Shown: positions 28,565-37,424 of the stretch, piece by piece
How positions within the stretch are numbered: the stretch's first letter is position 1
Layout of the letters: every line of letters starts with the position of its first letter
NCBI GenBank assembly: GCA_027459465.1
Contig: DAIDIH010000057.1
Coordinates: forward strand, 36,516 to 100,515
Direction: 5' to 3'
Source: Bryobacterales bacterium
Lineage (GTDB): Bacteria; Acidobacteriota; Terriglobia; Bryobacterales; Bryobacteraceae
Length of the DNA stretch: 64,000 bases
Made by a program: the position numbers and the translations under genes
The notes under the pieces: generated by a model
Databases searched by the model: none
What the model saw: the letters and a program-made list of their open reading frames with translations, nothing else
What the model was told of the DNA's origin: nothing

Positions 28565-31500
28565 GAACGCCGGACCTTCCTCCGGGATTCACCATTGACG
28601 CGCAGCCGACCGCGGCGGTGAACCCGAAGGGGACGCCGGACCTTCCTCCAGGATTCACGATTGACACGCAGCCCGCGAAAGCCGCGCCGCGGAAGGGAAC
28701 CTTGGCCACCCTGCTGCCGGACGTTTCGGCGACGGTCCAGGCGATCAAGGGAATGGCGGCCGACCTGGCCGACCGCATGACGCGGCCGGCGTTCGGACTA
28801 GGGCAGCGCGGCGCCGGCGAGACGGCCGTGCAGCCGTGGGCGGACCTGGCCGGAAAAGCCGAGGAGCAGTTGGGCGCGCCGCTGCGCAATGTGCCCGGCG
28901 GCGGCTACCTGCTCGACGCGCTCGAGGGCGCGACGAAGGCCGCGCCACCGATCGTCGGAGGGGCGCTCGATTTCGCCACGTCGCCCGCTGGAGCCTTGAC
29001 GATGATGGCCGGTCCGGCGGCCGAAGCGCTCGCTCCGAATGCCGCAGGATACGTGGAACCGGCGCTCAAGACCGCTTTCAGTACGCAGATGGCGCCGCAG
29101 GCGGCTTCGGGAATCAAGAAGGCGATCGCCGATCCGAGCGGGGAGAACGTGGGCGCCGCGCTGGCCTCTACGGGCGCCGCGCTGTCTCCAGCGGCCCCGG
29201 AGCTTGCGGCCGGAGTCAGGGGCGGTCTGGAAGCGCCGGGGAAGGCGATCGAGGCGCACAACGCGCGAGCGGCGGCGCTGGTAGAGCAGGAGCGCCGCGC
29301 GGGGCAGCAAATCGAGGGAGGGCGCAAAGCGCTCGGGGCAGATTCGATCCCCGTGAGGGTCGGGGACCAGACCTACACCGTCGAGGCCGTGAAGGGGAGC
29401 GGTTCGACGACGCGGCCGGCGTATCTAATCCGCAACGCCGAAGGCAAGCCGGTGTTCGCTGGATACGGCGAGAATGCGCAGGGTTACCTGCGGATGGTCG
29501 GGGCGACGCCGCTAAATGAGCCGGCTGCGAAGGAAGCGACGTACGAGGAATCGCAGCCGACGGGGCCGGTGCCGCAACCGCCGCCGGCGGTGCGCGCCTC
29601 TGAGCGCGCCAAGGCGGCTCGTCCCCAGGTCCCCGAGACGGGGCCGAGCGACCTCGTCCAGCGTGTCCAGGACGCGCGGGAGAACCTGGCGCAGCAGATG
29701 GCAGGAAAGCCGTTCCGTGAATTGACGAATCCCGAGCGGCTGGTAATCGACCACTTCGTCACGCAAGGATACGGATTCAGCGCCCAGGCGCAAAAGGAGA
29801 ACCAGAATGGCAACGTTTCTGACGCCCATGCTGCCCAACCGCGGAGTCAAGCCGCCCAAGGGCAAGAAAACCCCGTCGCCGGTAAGCAGCTCGCGGCTCC
29901 GGCCGGGAAGCCTGCAGAAAGCGCTCGACCGGGGAACGCGCAAGCAGTCGCCGCGCGGCCCGAAGCGCCCAGGCTTGCGGCTCCCGTAGCGGCCAAGCCT
30001 GCGCCTCCCGTAGCGCCTGCGGCGCCGCAGGAGGCCGCGGCGTCCCAGGCGCCCCCGGCGGCATCCGGTCCGCAGAACGGGGCGCGCGCCCCCAAGGTGC
30101 AGCCGGCTTACGGCAATCGCACCGACGTGATGATCCCCGGCGAGAACACGCGCTACCCGGTCCGCTACGCGGTGCGCGAGGCGGCGGATGTCCAGCCGTC
30201 CCACAATCCGTTCAGCTTCGAGCCAAATCCGAGCTACGAGCACACGAACGACCGCGACTATTCGAATCCCCAGAATTCGGCGCGGGTGATTGAACACGGC
30301 AAGCAGCTTGAGCCGCGGGTGGTGTTGGCAAACACGCCCACTGCCGAGCAGGGCGCGCCGATCATCGACACACGCGGGAACGCACTCGGCGGCAATAACC
30401 GGACGATGGCCATCAAGCGCGCCTACGCCTACTCGCCGGAGCGCGCGCAAGCCTATCGCGACGAGCTGACGAACCGGGCACAGCAGTTCGGGATCGACCC
30501 GCAGGAGATCGGGCGCTTCCGCGAGCCCGTCCTGGTCCGCGAAATGGCGCACCCGACAAGCGGCCCCGAGGCGCAGATCGCCATCACCGACCTGAACAAG
30601 ACGGCGACCGCGCAGACGACGCCGGCCGAGCAGGCCGTGAAGGACGGCAAGCGTCTGACGCCCTCGACGGTCTCCGAGATCGGCGCGCGGATTCAGGACA
30701 CGGGCGAAAACTCGACGCTGGCTCAGGCCATCGGCGGCGAGAGAGGCTCCGAGGTCCTCCAGCTCCTCGTCAAGGACGGCGCGGTCACCCCGCAGGAGGC
30801 GAACGGTTATGTGGACGAGCGCGGCCACCTGACCCCGGAAGCCAAGGACCGGATTGCGAAGGCGCTGGTGGGCAGGCTGTATGAGACGCCGCAGCAGTTC
30901 GCGTCCACGCCTCCGGAGATGCGCGCCAAGCTCGAGCGCATCGCGCCGCAGGTTCTGCGCACGGAGGGACGCGCGGAATGGTCCCTCGCGCCGGCTGTGC
31001 GGGAGGCCGCGGCGGCGCTCGAGGACGCCCGGGCGCACCGCATCTCGAATCTGGACGATCTCTCCAAGCAGCGCACGCTGGACGGCGCACCGGCGCGGAC
31101 TTACTCGCCGGAAGCGATCGCCATCGCCAAGAAGCTGCAGGAGAGCCCCACACGGGCCGCGGCGGCGTTCCGGCAGTACGCCAACGACGAGGCGCTCAGC
31201 AGACCGGGGATGCAGAGCGCGCTGTTCGAGCCGCCGAGCCAGCACGAGGCTTTCGCGGCGGCGTTCGGGGCGCAGCGTGCGATCCAAACTTCGCGGGAAG
31301 TCAGTGCCCCAAGATTGCGCGCCGCCTCCTGGCCATACGTCCAAGGCGCGCCGGACATGTTTCACGCGGCGGCCATGCGCTTCGAGCCAGTGGAGCTCCC
31401 CGAGCGGGATTCGTCGCGCGCGGTGGCGTTCGTCACCAACCGCAGCGGTATGGAATTCCTGTCGCGGTGGAGCGGGGGTGTCCCAGACAGGGATTCCGAG

Positions 31501-34500
31501 TCGCTTACCGGCGTGCACCTCGGCCCGGATGTGGCGGCCACGCTCGCGAAGGAGCTGGGGCAGCGGGCGGCGGCGCGGCCGGGAAGCGCGTTGCAGGGGC
31601 TTATCGAGGCGGCAGCGGCCGCCGCGCGGGACGGCCGTTCGCTGATCGCGGTGCGCGGCGAACGCGGCGACGCCCACGAGGAGATCCGGGAGGCGCTCGC
31701 GGAAGAACTCGACCATGCCAGGCAGCGCGCCGTGACCGGCGGCAACCTCAGCTTCTCGCACCTCGGGGAATCCGCAGCGCCATTTGTCGACAGCAGCCTC
31801 GGCAGTCGCGCGCTCCGCGCTCTCCGGGAGAGCTATCCGCTCCGGTCGCCGCACGAAGCGGCGGCGGAGATCGGCGTGCGCTTGATGAGGCGCGGCGGCC
31901 ACGAGCCTCTAGGCCTCGACATCGGCGAGGCGCGGCTCCTGGGGGCGCAATATGTGCGAGCCTTGAGGAAGGAGTACGGGTATGGACGAGCAACAAAAGA
32001 CGTCGCCGGAGAAGTCTTCGCGGCCCTCCGACGCAGAAATCGAGGAGGCCCAGCAGAACCTGGAGCAAGCGCTCCGGGCCTACGACGAGGAGGGGGAAGC
32101 GGGCCTGCACCGGGAGATGCAACGCGTTCACCCGCGGAGCGCCCTGAAGACCGTCACCAGACGGGGAGCGCAGTTCACCCACCGGGAAGGGAAACCGCCC
32201 GCGCCATCGATCCCCTACACGCCATCCAACGCAGCGAAGGTTCTGCGCGAGGCGATAACGCAGCGCGGCCCGTCGGCGAACGCGACCGCGAGGCCGGGGG
32301 GATCTCCGTCTCCGCAGCCACCCTCGGACTCGACAAGTTCCTCGCGGACGACGTAAGGCCGGCTGTCCAGGCGACGGCTGAGAACGTCGCCTCGACTATC
32401 GGCGACGCGATGCGGGCGGTTGCGCCGGCGGCTATGTCGGCGCCGGGGCGGCTGGGCTCGGAGATCTTCCGCGAGAGCGCGGCCGAGATGGCGCGCGCCT
32501 ACGACCGCGCGGAGGCGGCGCTGGCGAAGGCGAAGGACTTCTTCGAGCGCCAGGACCCGGCGGAAAACTACGAATTCATCCGGCGCATGGAAGCGGGGCT
32601 GCCGCAGAAGACGCGGGATCTCGACGCGGTGGCGAAGGTCCTGCGGACGACGCTGGACGAGCTCCGCGCCCAGGTCCAGGGGCTCGGGAAGGGCAAGCTG
32701 CAGCAGTATTACGAGAACTACTTCCCGCACATCTGGCAGAACCCGAGGCGCGCGGCCGAGGTATTTGGCGCGTTCTTCGGGCGCAGGCCGCTGGAGGGCG
32801 GCAAGGCGTTCCTGAAGAAGCGCACGCTTCCGACTTTCGAGGACGGCCTCAACGCGGGGCTGAAGCCTGTGAGCGACAATCCGGTCGAGCTGGTGCTGCT
32901 GAAAGCCCGCGAGATGGACCGGTACATCATGGCGCACAGCGTGCTCAACGAGTGGAAGCACACGGGCCTGGCGAAATTCGTTCCGGCGATCGGCGGACAC
33001 GCTCCGGGCGGCTTCCGGCGCATCGAAGATCCGATCGGGGTGGTGTACGGCAACCCCGAGCAGAAGGTGAGCGAATACCTGAACAAGGGCCTCGTTTCGG
33101 GGCTGCGCGACATCCTCGCTGCCTTGAAGCTAGACCACCGGCGCAGGATGCGGATGCCCGGAGGGCCTGGGACGCTGGGCGTGGCGTGGAAGGGCACGAA
33201 CCGGCTGGCCACGAAGTTCGCCACCGACGAGCAGGTGCTCGCGCACGAGATCGGGCATCACCTCGAGTTCCAGCACCCGTTTATCCAGGACATGCTGCAT
33301 CATCCGGACGCGAAGACCCGCGCGGCGCTCAAGCGCGAGCTGCGCGACCTGGCCGATCTGCGGTATGAGACCAATCCGGCGGCGTCGCAGCACTTCAAGA
33401 GCTACGTCCGCTCGGCCGATGAGAAGGCTGCCGCGGTGGTGCAGGCCTACGTGGCGGCGCGGGACAGGATGCGCCAGGTTGCGCCGACGGTGATGAGCGA
33501 GTTCGAAAAACACATCGCGAATACGCCGGCGGCCGGACTGAAGGACATCCGGCCATCGCTTGAGAGCGAGCGGATGGAGCAGACGATTCACGCCGGCGGC
33601 CTGGTCGTGCGCGGGCACTGGTATGCGGCGGACGGCGCGGCGACGATTCTCGAAAACTACCTTTCGCCGGGGCTGCGGCGGTTCGGGGCTTACCGGACGC
33701 TGATCGGTCTCAACAACGTCCTCACGCAGGCCAAGCTGGGCATGAGCGCATTCCACGTAGGGAAGGTCACGCTCGAGGCGCAGATCACGAAGCTCGCCGG
33801 CGCGATCGAGATGGCGCTGCGGGGCAGGCCTCTCGCGGGATTGAAGGCTGCGGCCGAGGCCGCGGCGCCGGGGCTGCCGGCGGCGCGGATGCTGACCGAG
33901 GGCAGCAAGATGCTCCGGGAGTGGTACAAGCCCGGCAGCGAAGGCGGCGCGATCGCGGAGATGGTGCGGCACTACGTCGAGGGCGGCGGCAGAGCGCGGA
34001 TGGACGAGTTCTACCGGACGCACGCGGCGCAGCAGATGATGCGCGCGTTGCGGCGCGGCAACTGGGCCGGCGCGGCCGTTCGGGCGCCGTTCGCGGCGAT
34101 CGAGACGATGGCGAAGCCGATCATGGAGTTCCTCGTGCCGCGGATGAAGATGGGCGCGTTCGCCGACGGAATGCGCGTGGGACTCGAGCGGTTGGGGCCT
34201 GGCGCGACGGCCGAGCAGGTGCGCGCCGAAGCGGCGCGGCGGGCGGACGAAGTGGATAACCGGCTGGGCCAGATGGTCTACGACAACCAGTTCTGGAACC
34301 GGACGGTGAAGGACCTGGCGATGGTTTCGATGCTATCGCCGGGGTGGAACGTGGGAACGCTCAAGGCCGTGGGCGGAGGGTTGTTCGACGCGGTGAAAGA
34401 GCCGCTTCGGCTCGCGGGAGGGGCCAAGCCGGCCGACCTCCGGCTGGACCGGATTTCGTATGTGGCGGCGATGGTGGCGATTCACATGCTGTACAGCGCC

Positions 34501-35319
34501 ATCTACCAGTACCTGCACACCGGCCAAGCGCCGGACCAGGCCGAGGACTATTTCTTCCCGCGCACGGGAGAGCTGGACGCGAGCGGGCGCCCGCAGCGGG
34601 CCGTGATTCCGAGCTACCTCAAGGACGCTTACGACCTTGGGACCGCGCCGGCGCGGACGCTGGCGAACAAGACGTCTCCGGTTCTGAGCATGCTGAGCGA
34701 GCTGGTGCGAAACCAGGATTACTTCCACCGGGTGATCCGGAACCCGGACGACCCGGTCGAGCAGCAGTTCGCCGAAGTGGCGCAGTACCTGGGACGGGCG
34801 GCGGAGCCGCTGGGGATCGAACGCGCGGGCCAGGAGCGGGCGGCGGGCGCCAGCCCCGAGCGCCAGGCCGAGCAGTTCTTCGGGATGTCGAACGCGCCGA
34901 GCGACCTCGACCGGACGCCGGCGGAGCGGCTGGCGGCGCAGCTCGAGGAGGCCGAGATTCCGGCCGGAGGGCGGACGGCGGAAGAAATGGCGCGGCGCGA
35001 GGCGGCGCACAATATCACGCGGCTGATGCGGGCCGGAGGAGACTGGGCCGCGGCGGCCGAGCGGGCGATGGAGGCCGGCACACTGTCGAGCGCCGACGTG
35101 AAGCGCGCGATCAAGCGCGGCGAGCTGGTTCCGTTGGCGGCGCAGTTTGAAGGATTGAGCGCGGAGAACGCGATGAAGGTATGGCGGGCGGCGTCGCCGG
35201 AAGAACGCCGGATGCTGGCGCCGCAGTTGGCGCGCAAGATCCGGGACTTGAAGAATGCGCCGGCGGATGTGGAAAGGACGCTTGCGCCGAAGATGCTGGC
35301 GGCGCTGGCGGCGCAATAG
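28546..35319 (+). CDS. Giant polyvalent internal-virion/ejection protein candidate (2257 aa as an open frame)
   Basis: GTPDLPPGFTID tandem repeat; ParB/DdrB-like segment; zincin-like LAHEIGHHLEFQH; position after the smaller ejection-protein candidates. Confidence 0.6.
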   Translation: MGTGVVGTPDLPPGFTIDAQPTAAVNPKGTPDLPPGFTIDTQPAKAAPRKGTLATLLPDVSATVQAIKGMAADLADRMTRPAFGLGQRGAGETAVQPWADLAGKAEEQLGAPLRNVPGGGYLLDALEGATKAAPPIVGGALDFATSPAGALTMMAGPAAEALAPNAAGYVEPALKTAFSTQMAPQAASGIKKAIADPSGENVGAALASTGAALSPAAPELAAGVRGGLEAPGKAIEAHNARAAALVEQERRAGQQIEGGRKALGADSIPVRVGDQTYTVEAVKGSGSTTRPAYLIRNAEGKPVFAGYGENAQGYLRMVGATPLNEPAAKEATYEESQPTGPVPQPPPAVRASERAKAARPQVPETGPSDLVQRVQDARENLAQQMAGKPFRELTNPERLVIDHFVTQGYGFSAQAQKENQNGNVSDAHAAQPRSQAAQGQENPVAGKQLAAPAGKPAESARPGNAQAVAARPEAPRLAAPVAAKPAPPVAPAAPQEAAASQAPPAASGPQNGARAPKVQPAYGNRTDVMIPGENTRYPVRYAVREAADVQPSHNPFSFEPNPSYEHTNDRDYSNPQNSARVIEHGKQLEPRVVLANTPTAEQGAPIIDTRGNALGGNNRTMAIKRAYAYSPERAQAYRDELTNRAQQFGIDPQEIGRFREPVLVREMAHPTSGPEAQIAITDLNKTATAQTTPAEQAVKDGKRLTPSTVSEIGARIQDTGENSTLAQAIGGERGSEVLQLLVKDGAVTPQEANGYVDERGHLTPEAKDRIAKALVGRLYETPQQFASTPPEMRAKLERIAPQVLRTEGRAEWSLAPAVREAAAALEDARAHRISNLDDLSKQRTLDGAPARTYSPEAIAIAKKLQESPTRAAAAFRQYANDEALSRPGMQSALFEPPSQHEAFAAAFGAQRAIQTSREVSAPRLRAASWPYVQGAPDMFHAAAMRFEPVELPERDSSRAVAFVTNRSGMEFLSRWSGGVPDRDSESLTGVHLGPDVAATLAKELGQRAAARPGSALQGLIEAAAAAARDGRSLIAVRGERGDAHEEIREALAEELDHARQRAVTGGNLSFSHLGESAAPFVDSSLGSRALRALRESYPLRSPHEAAAEIGVRLMRRGGHEPLGLDIGEARLLGAQYVRALRKEYGYGRATKDVAGEVFAALRRRNRGGPAEPGASAPGLRRGGGSGPAPGDATRSPAERPEDRHQTGSAVHPPGRETARAIDPLHAIQRSEGSARGDNAARPVGERDREAGGISVSAATLGLDKFLADDVRPAVQATAENVASTIGDAMRAVAPAAMSAPGRLGSEIFRESAAEMARAYDRAEAALAKAKDFFERQDPAENYEFIRRMEAGLPQKTRDLDAVAKVLRTTLDELRAQVQGLGKGKLQQYYENYFPHIWQNPRRAAEVFGAFFGRRPLEGGKAFLKKRTLPTFEDGLNAGLKPVSDNPVELVLLKAREMDRYIMAHSVLNEWKHTGLAKFVPAIGGHAPGGFRRIEDPIGVVYGNPEQKVSEYLNKGLVSGLRDILAALKLDHRRRMRMPGGPGTLGVAWKGTNRLATKFATDEQVLAHEIGHHLEFQHPFIQDMLHHPDAKTRAALKRELRDLADLRYETNPAASQHFKSYVRSADEKAAAVVQAYVAARDRMRQVAPTVMSEFEKHIANTPAAGLKDIRPSLESERMEQTIHAGGLVVRGHWYAADGAATILENYLSPGLRRFGAYRTLIGLNNVLTQAKLGMSAFHVGKVTLEAQITKLAGAIEMALRGRPLAGLKAAAEAAAPGLPAARMLTEGSKMLREWYKPGSEGGAIAEMVRHYVEGGGRARMDEFYRTHAAQQMMRALRRGNWAGAAVRAPFAAIETMAKPIMEFLVPRMKMGAFADGMRVGLERLGPGATAEQVRAEAARRADEVDNRLGQMVYDNQFWNRTVKDLAMVSMLSPGWNVGTLKAVGGGLFDAVKEPLRLAGGAKPADLRLDRISYVAAMVAIHMLYSAIYQYLHTGQAPDQAEDYFFPRTGELDASGRPQRAVIPSYLKDAYDLGTAPARTLANKTSPVLSMLSELVRNQDYFHRVIRNPDDPVEQQFAEVAQYLGRAAEPLGIERAGQERAAGASPERQAEQFFGMSNAPSDLDRTPAERLAAQLEEAEIPAGGRTAEEMARREAAHNITRLMRAGGDWAAAAERAMEAGTLSSADVKRAIKRGELVPLAAQFEGLSAENAMKVWRAASPEERRMLAPQLARKIRDLKNAPADVERTLAPKMLAALAAQ
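31982..32356 (+). CDS. Embedded alternative-frame ORF inside the giant gene (124 aa)
   Basis: aaggag 7 nt before the ATG; MDEQQKTSPEKSSRPSDAEIEEAQQNLEQALRAYDEEGEAGLHREMQRV has more gene-like composition than the enclosing frame. Confidence 0.5.
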   Translation: MDEQQKTSPEKSSRPSDAEIEEAQQNLEQALRAYDEEGEAGLHREMQRVHPRSALKTVTRRGAQFTHREGKPPAPSIPYTPSNAAKVLREAITQRGPSANATARPGGSPSPQPPSDSTSSSRTT

Positions 35320-35321
35320 GG

Positions 35322-35522
35322 ATGGATCCGATTCGGGATGCGGGAATTCTGGTGAGCGCGGTCGCTGCCGTTGCGTCGGTGGCCGGCATGGTCGTCAACC
35401 TCAAGGTGCGCGCTGAGGTGGCGGACTTGCGCGTCGAGATGGAGCGCGCGCGGCGCGAAGACGGCGACAAGATGCGGGAGTGGGTGGAGGGGCGGCTGGC
35501 GCAGCGGGAGGGGTGGGTCTAG
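35322..35522 (+). CDS. Small membrane protein, holin/Rz-position candidate
   Basis: AGILVSAVAAVASVAGMVVNL TM segment followed by a charged helix; follows the last virion gene. Confidence 0.4.
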   Translation: MDPIRDAGILVSAVAAVASVAGMVVNLKVRAEVADLRVEMERARREDGDKMREWVEGRLAQREGWV

Positions 35523-35600
35523 ACAGCGGGCGCCGGCGCGGCTCGATGAAGGAGAACATGCGCCGGCCCCGGCTGCACGGCTAACGGCAGTATAGGCAAT

Positions 35601-35738
35601 TCACGTGGTTTTGTGAAGGGCCGCGAGCCTTACCACGCCCAGGCGCGGCCCGATCCTGGATGCTGTCTGTGCTGGAGCCGTCAAAGCCGACAGGGCCATG
35701 ATGGATCCAGACAGGAGGGCCAGGGTGCGATGGGTCAA
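35601..35738 (-). CDS. Unannotated 45-aa secreted/membrane peptide candidate (TTG start)
   Basis: Minus strand aaaggaggtga, 8 nt, then TTG; LTHRTLALLSGSIMALSALTAPAQTASRIGPRLGVVRLAALHKTT*. Confidence 0.5.
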   Translation of the reverse strand: MTHRTLALLSGSIMALSALTAPAQTASRIGPRLGVVRLAALHKTT

Positions 35739-35766
35739 TGCGCTCACCTCCTTTCGTGCCCCGGAA

Positions 35767-36012
35767 TCAGAACGTGAGTGCGGCGGGGTTGACGCACTGC
35801 GCGGCGCGGTCCTCTCCGGCCTCGACGACGAGGATGGGCGAGCCCGGCGGGAGCGCCAGGCCGACTGTGGCGAGGATCGCCACGGCGCTCATGTTGGCCC
35901 GGACCATCAGGACGCCTTCGGACAGCTCGATCGTTTCGAACGCATGGAGGGCGCGCCGTACGATGTCCGTCCAGGGCGCATCCGTGAGCACCAGATAGCA
36001 CCACATACGCAT
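35767..36012 (-). CDS. Hypothetical protein of the leftward cassette
   Basis: MRMWCYLVLTDAPWTDIVRRALHAFETIELSEGVLMVRANMSAVAIL... Confidence 0.45.
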   Translation of the reverse strand: MRMWCYLVLTDAPWTDIVRRALHAFETIELSEGVLMVRANMSAVAILATVGLALPPGSPILVVEAGEDRAAQCVNPAALTF

Positions 36013-36080
36013 TCCGAGTGAGCGTTGCGCGGAGAATTTCTCTCGCGGGGATTCCCTAGGCGTACTATCCTGGCGGTCCC

Positions 36081-36314
36081 TTACCGGACTACAAGGCGCT
36101 GCCGGCGCGTGGTTCCGGCGTACGACACCTGGAGGAAGCAGGTTCGGCGACCTGGTTCGACAGCAGCCCCTTCGGCCAGACGGGCGATGACGGCGGCGGC
36201 GATGCGGTCGCGCGTGGCGCGGAAGGATTCGATCTGGGCGTCGATCTGGAGGATGGTTTCGAGGTCGGCCTGCGTCACTTCGCCGGCGCGTGGGGGAAGC
36301 ACGAGGAGTTTCAC
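36081..36314 (-). CDS. Hypothetical protein of the leftward cassette
   Basis: MKLLVLPPRAGEVTQADLETILQIDAQIESFRATRDRIAAAVIARLAEG... Confidence 0.45.
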   Translation of the reverse strand: MKLLVLPPRAGEVTQADLETILQIDAQIESFRATRDRIAAAVIARLAEGAAVEPGRRTCFLQVSYAGTTRRQRLVVR

Positions 36315-36321
36315 GGCGCGG

Positions 36322-36645
36322 CTATCGGCTGCCGGCGCCGGTTTCTTTAGCGGATTTTTCGTGGGAAGCAGCGCGGTGAAAGATCAGGAGGGTTTGCTGG
36401 ACGGCGGTGATGGCTTCCCGGCTTCCCGAGGCGAGGATGTCAGTGAGCATTTCGTGCCAACGCGTCGTTTGTTGTGATCGAGTTTCAGTAATTCGCTCAT
36501 CTCCGTGAACGAATCGCTCAATGGCGGCGATTACCACGTCGCTTTGACTCCTATCTTGTTGAGCACAAGCGATTTTGAATTCTCGTTGGAGATCGGACGG
36601 GATTCGGAAGCTCGTCGTTGAGATTTTTTTCTCGTTCTCTGTCAT
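36322..36645 (-). CDS. Ribbon-helix-helix-like transcriptional regulator
   Basis: ISTTSFRIPSDLQREFKIACAQQDRSQSDVVIAAIERFV is RHH-like. Confidence 0.65.
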   Translation of the reverse strand: MTENEKKISTTSFRIPSDLQREFKIACAQQDRSQSDVVIAAIERFVHGDERITETRSQQTTRWHEMLTDILASGSREAITAVQQTLLIFHRAASHEKSAKETGAGSR

Positions 36646-36705
36646 TGCGTTAGAGCTTTACGTGCTGATTGCTGTATTGCTTTATTGCGGCGCTTTTGTC
36701 ATTAT
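36644..36705. promoter_or_regulatory. Divergent operator/promoter region with 8-bp-periodic ATTGC repeats
   Basis: ATTGC at 36644, 36668, 36676, 36684; rightward TTGCTT-17-CATTAT (36677-36705). Confidence 0.5.
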
Positions 36706-36711
36706 CGCGTC

Positions 36712-36957
36712 ATGGCAGACACCACAACGGTAACACGTTGGCAGCACGCCGAAAGCTGGACTCAGACCACAGTCCGGGTGGATGACAAGCTCATGGCGGC
36801 GGCTAAGATTGCTGGCTTCCGCGCCAAGATGACGCTCCAAGACATGTTCCTCGAAGGGCTTTTCTTGCGGCTGGCGCTTATGGAGGGTGGGGAGGAGAAG
36901 CTCATCCAGGCGGCGCGAGGCCTCGTTGGCGAGGTTGCCCATGAGTGCCACAGCTAA
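36712..36957 (+). CDS. RHH-like small DNA-binding protein
   Basis: QTTVRVDDKLMAAAKIAGFRAKMTLQDMFLEGLFLRLALMEGG. Confidence 0.5.
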   Translation: MADTTTVTRWQHAESWTQTTVRVDDKLMAAAKIAGFRAKMTLQDMFLEGLFLRLALMEGGEEKLIQAARGLVGEVAHECHS

Positions 36958-37408
36958 CCGTGCACCGTATCCGGAGGCCGTGTCACTTGACCGGTCCTCG
37001 GCGTACCAGGGCTACGAGGGAGATAACCGCCGGTACTTGCGGCTGAAGTTTCACGGGGCGCTGCTGGCGAGCGTGCATATCGAGGCGGACCGGCTGGAGC
37101 GGGACTCGTTCACCTGGACCTGCTATTTCAGCGGCGAGACGGTGGCGGTGATCTGGGACCGGGGCGACTCGCCGGCCTTTGCCGGTTTCCGCCGGGGGGA
37201 TCGGGTGGAAGTGTGGCTCGAGTCGGAGCGCCGGTTTTGCTGGGGGATGCTGGCGCAGGACTACGAGGAGGGGGCGTTCCTCCGGGTGGTCACGGACGAG
37301 TACGGCGAGGAAGCCGAAGTTCCTTACCGGGATTTGCGGGAGTGGCGCGCCGGCGACCGGGCGATGGCCGAGCAGCGGCGCCTGATGTTGTTTCAGTCGG
37401 TTTCGTGA
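36941..37408 (+). CDS. Hypothetical phage protein
   Basis: ATG overlaps the upstream gene. Confidence 0.45.
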   Translation: MSATANRAPYPEAVSLDRSSAYQGYEGDNRRYLRLKFHGALLASVHIEADRLERDSFTWTCYFSGETVAVIWDRGDSPAFAGFRRGDRVEVWLESERRFCWGMLAQDYEEGAFLRVVTDEYGEEAEVPYRDLREWRAGDRAMAEQRRLMLFQSVS

Positions 37409-37424
37409 CGAGGGAGGTTGGGGA

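Noticed and set aside
35322-35522. Confident holin or endolysin assignment
   Set aside because: Only one TM segment and no diagnostic motif; no recognisable lysozyme/amidase gene was found in the window.
35556-35584. Short plus-strand ORF MRRPRLHG in a GC-rich hairpin
   Set aside because: SD-to-ATG spacing is only 3 nt, and the region also fits GC-rich chance pairing; too weak to call.
35600-35710. Additional structured RNA (strong GGGCCGC/GCGGCCC and CTGGAT/ATCCAG stems)
   Set aside because: These stems fall inside the SD-led minus-strand ORF 35601-35738; a coding explanation is simpler.
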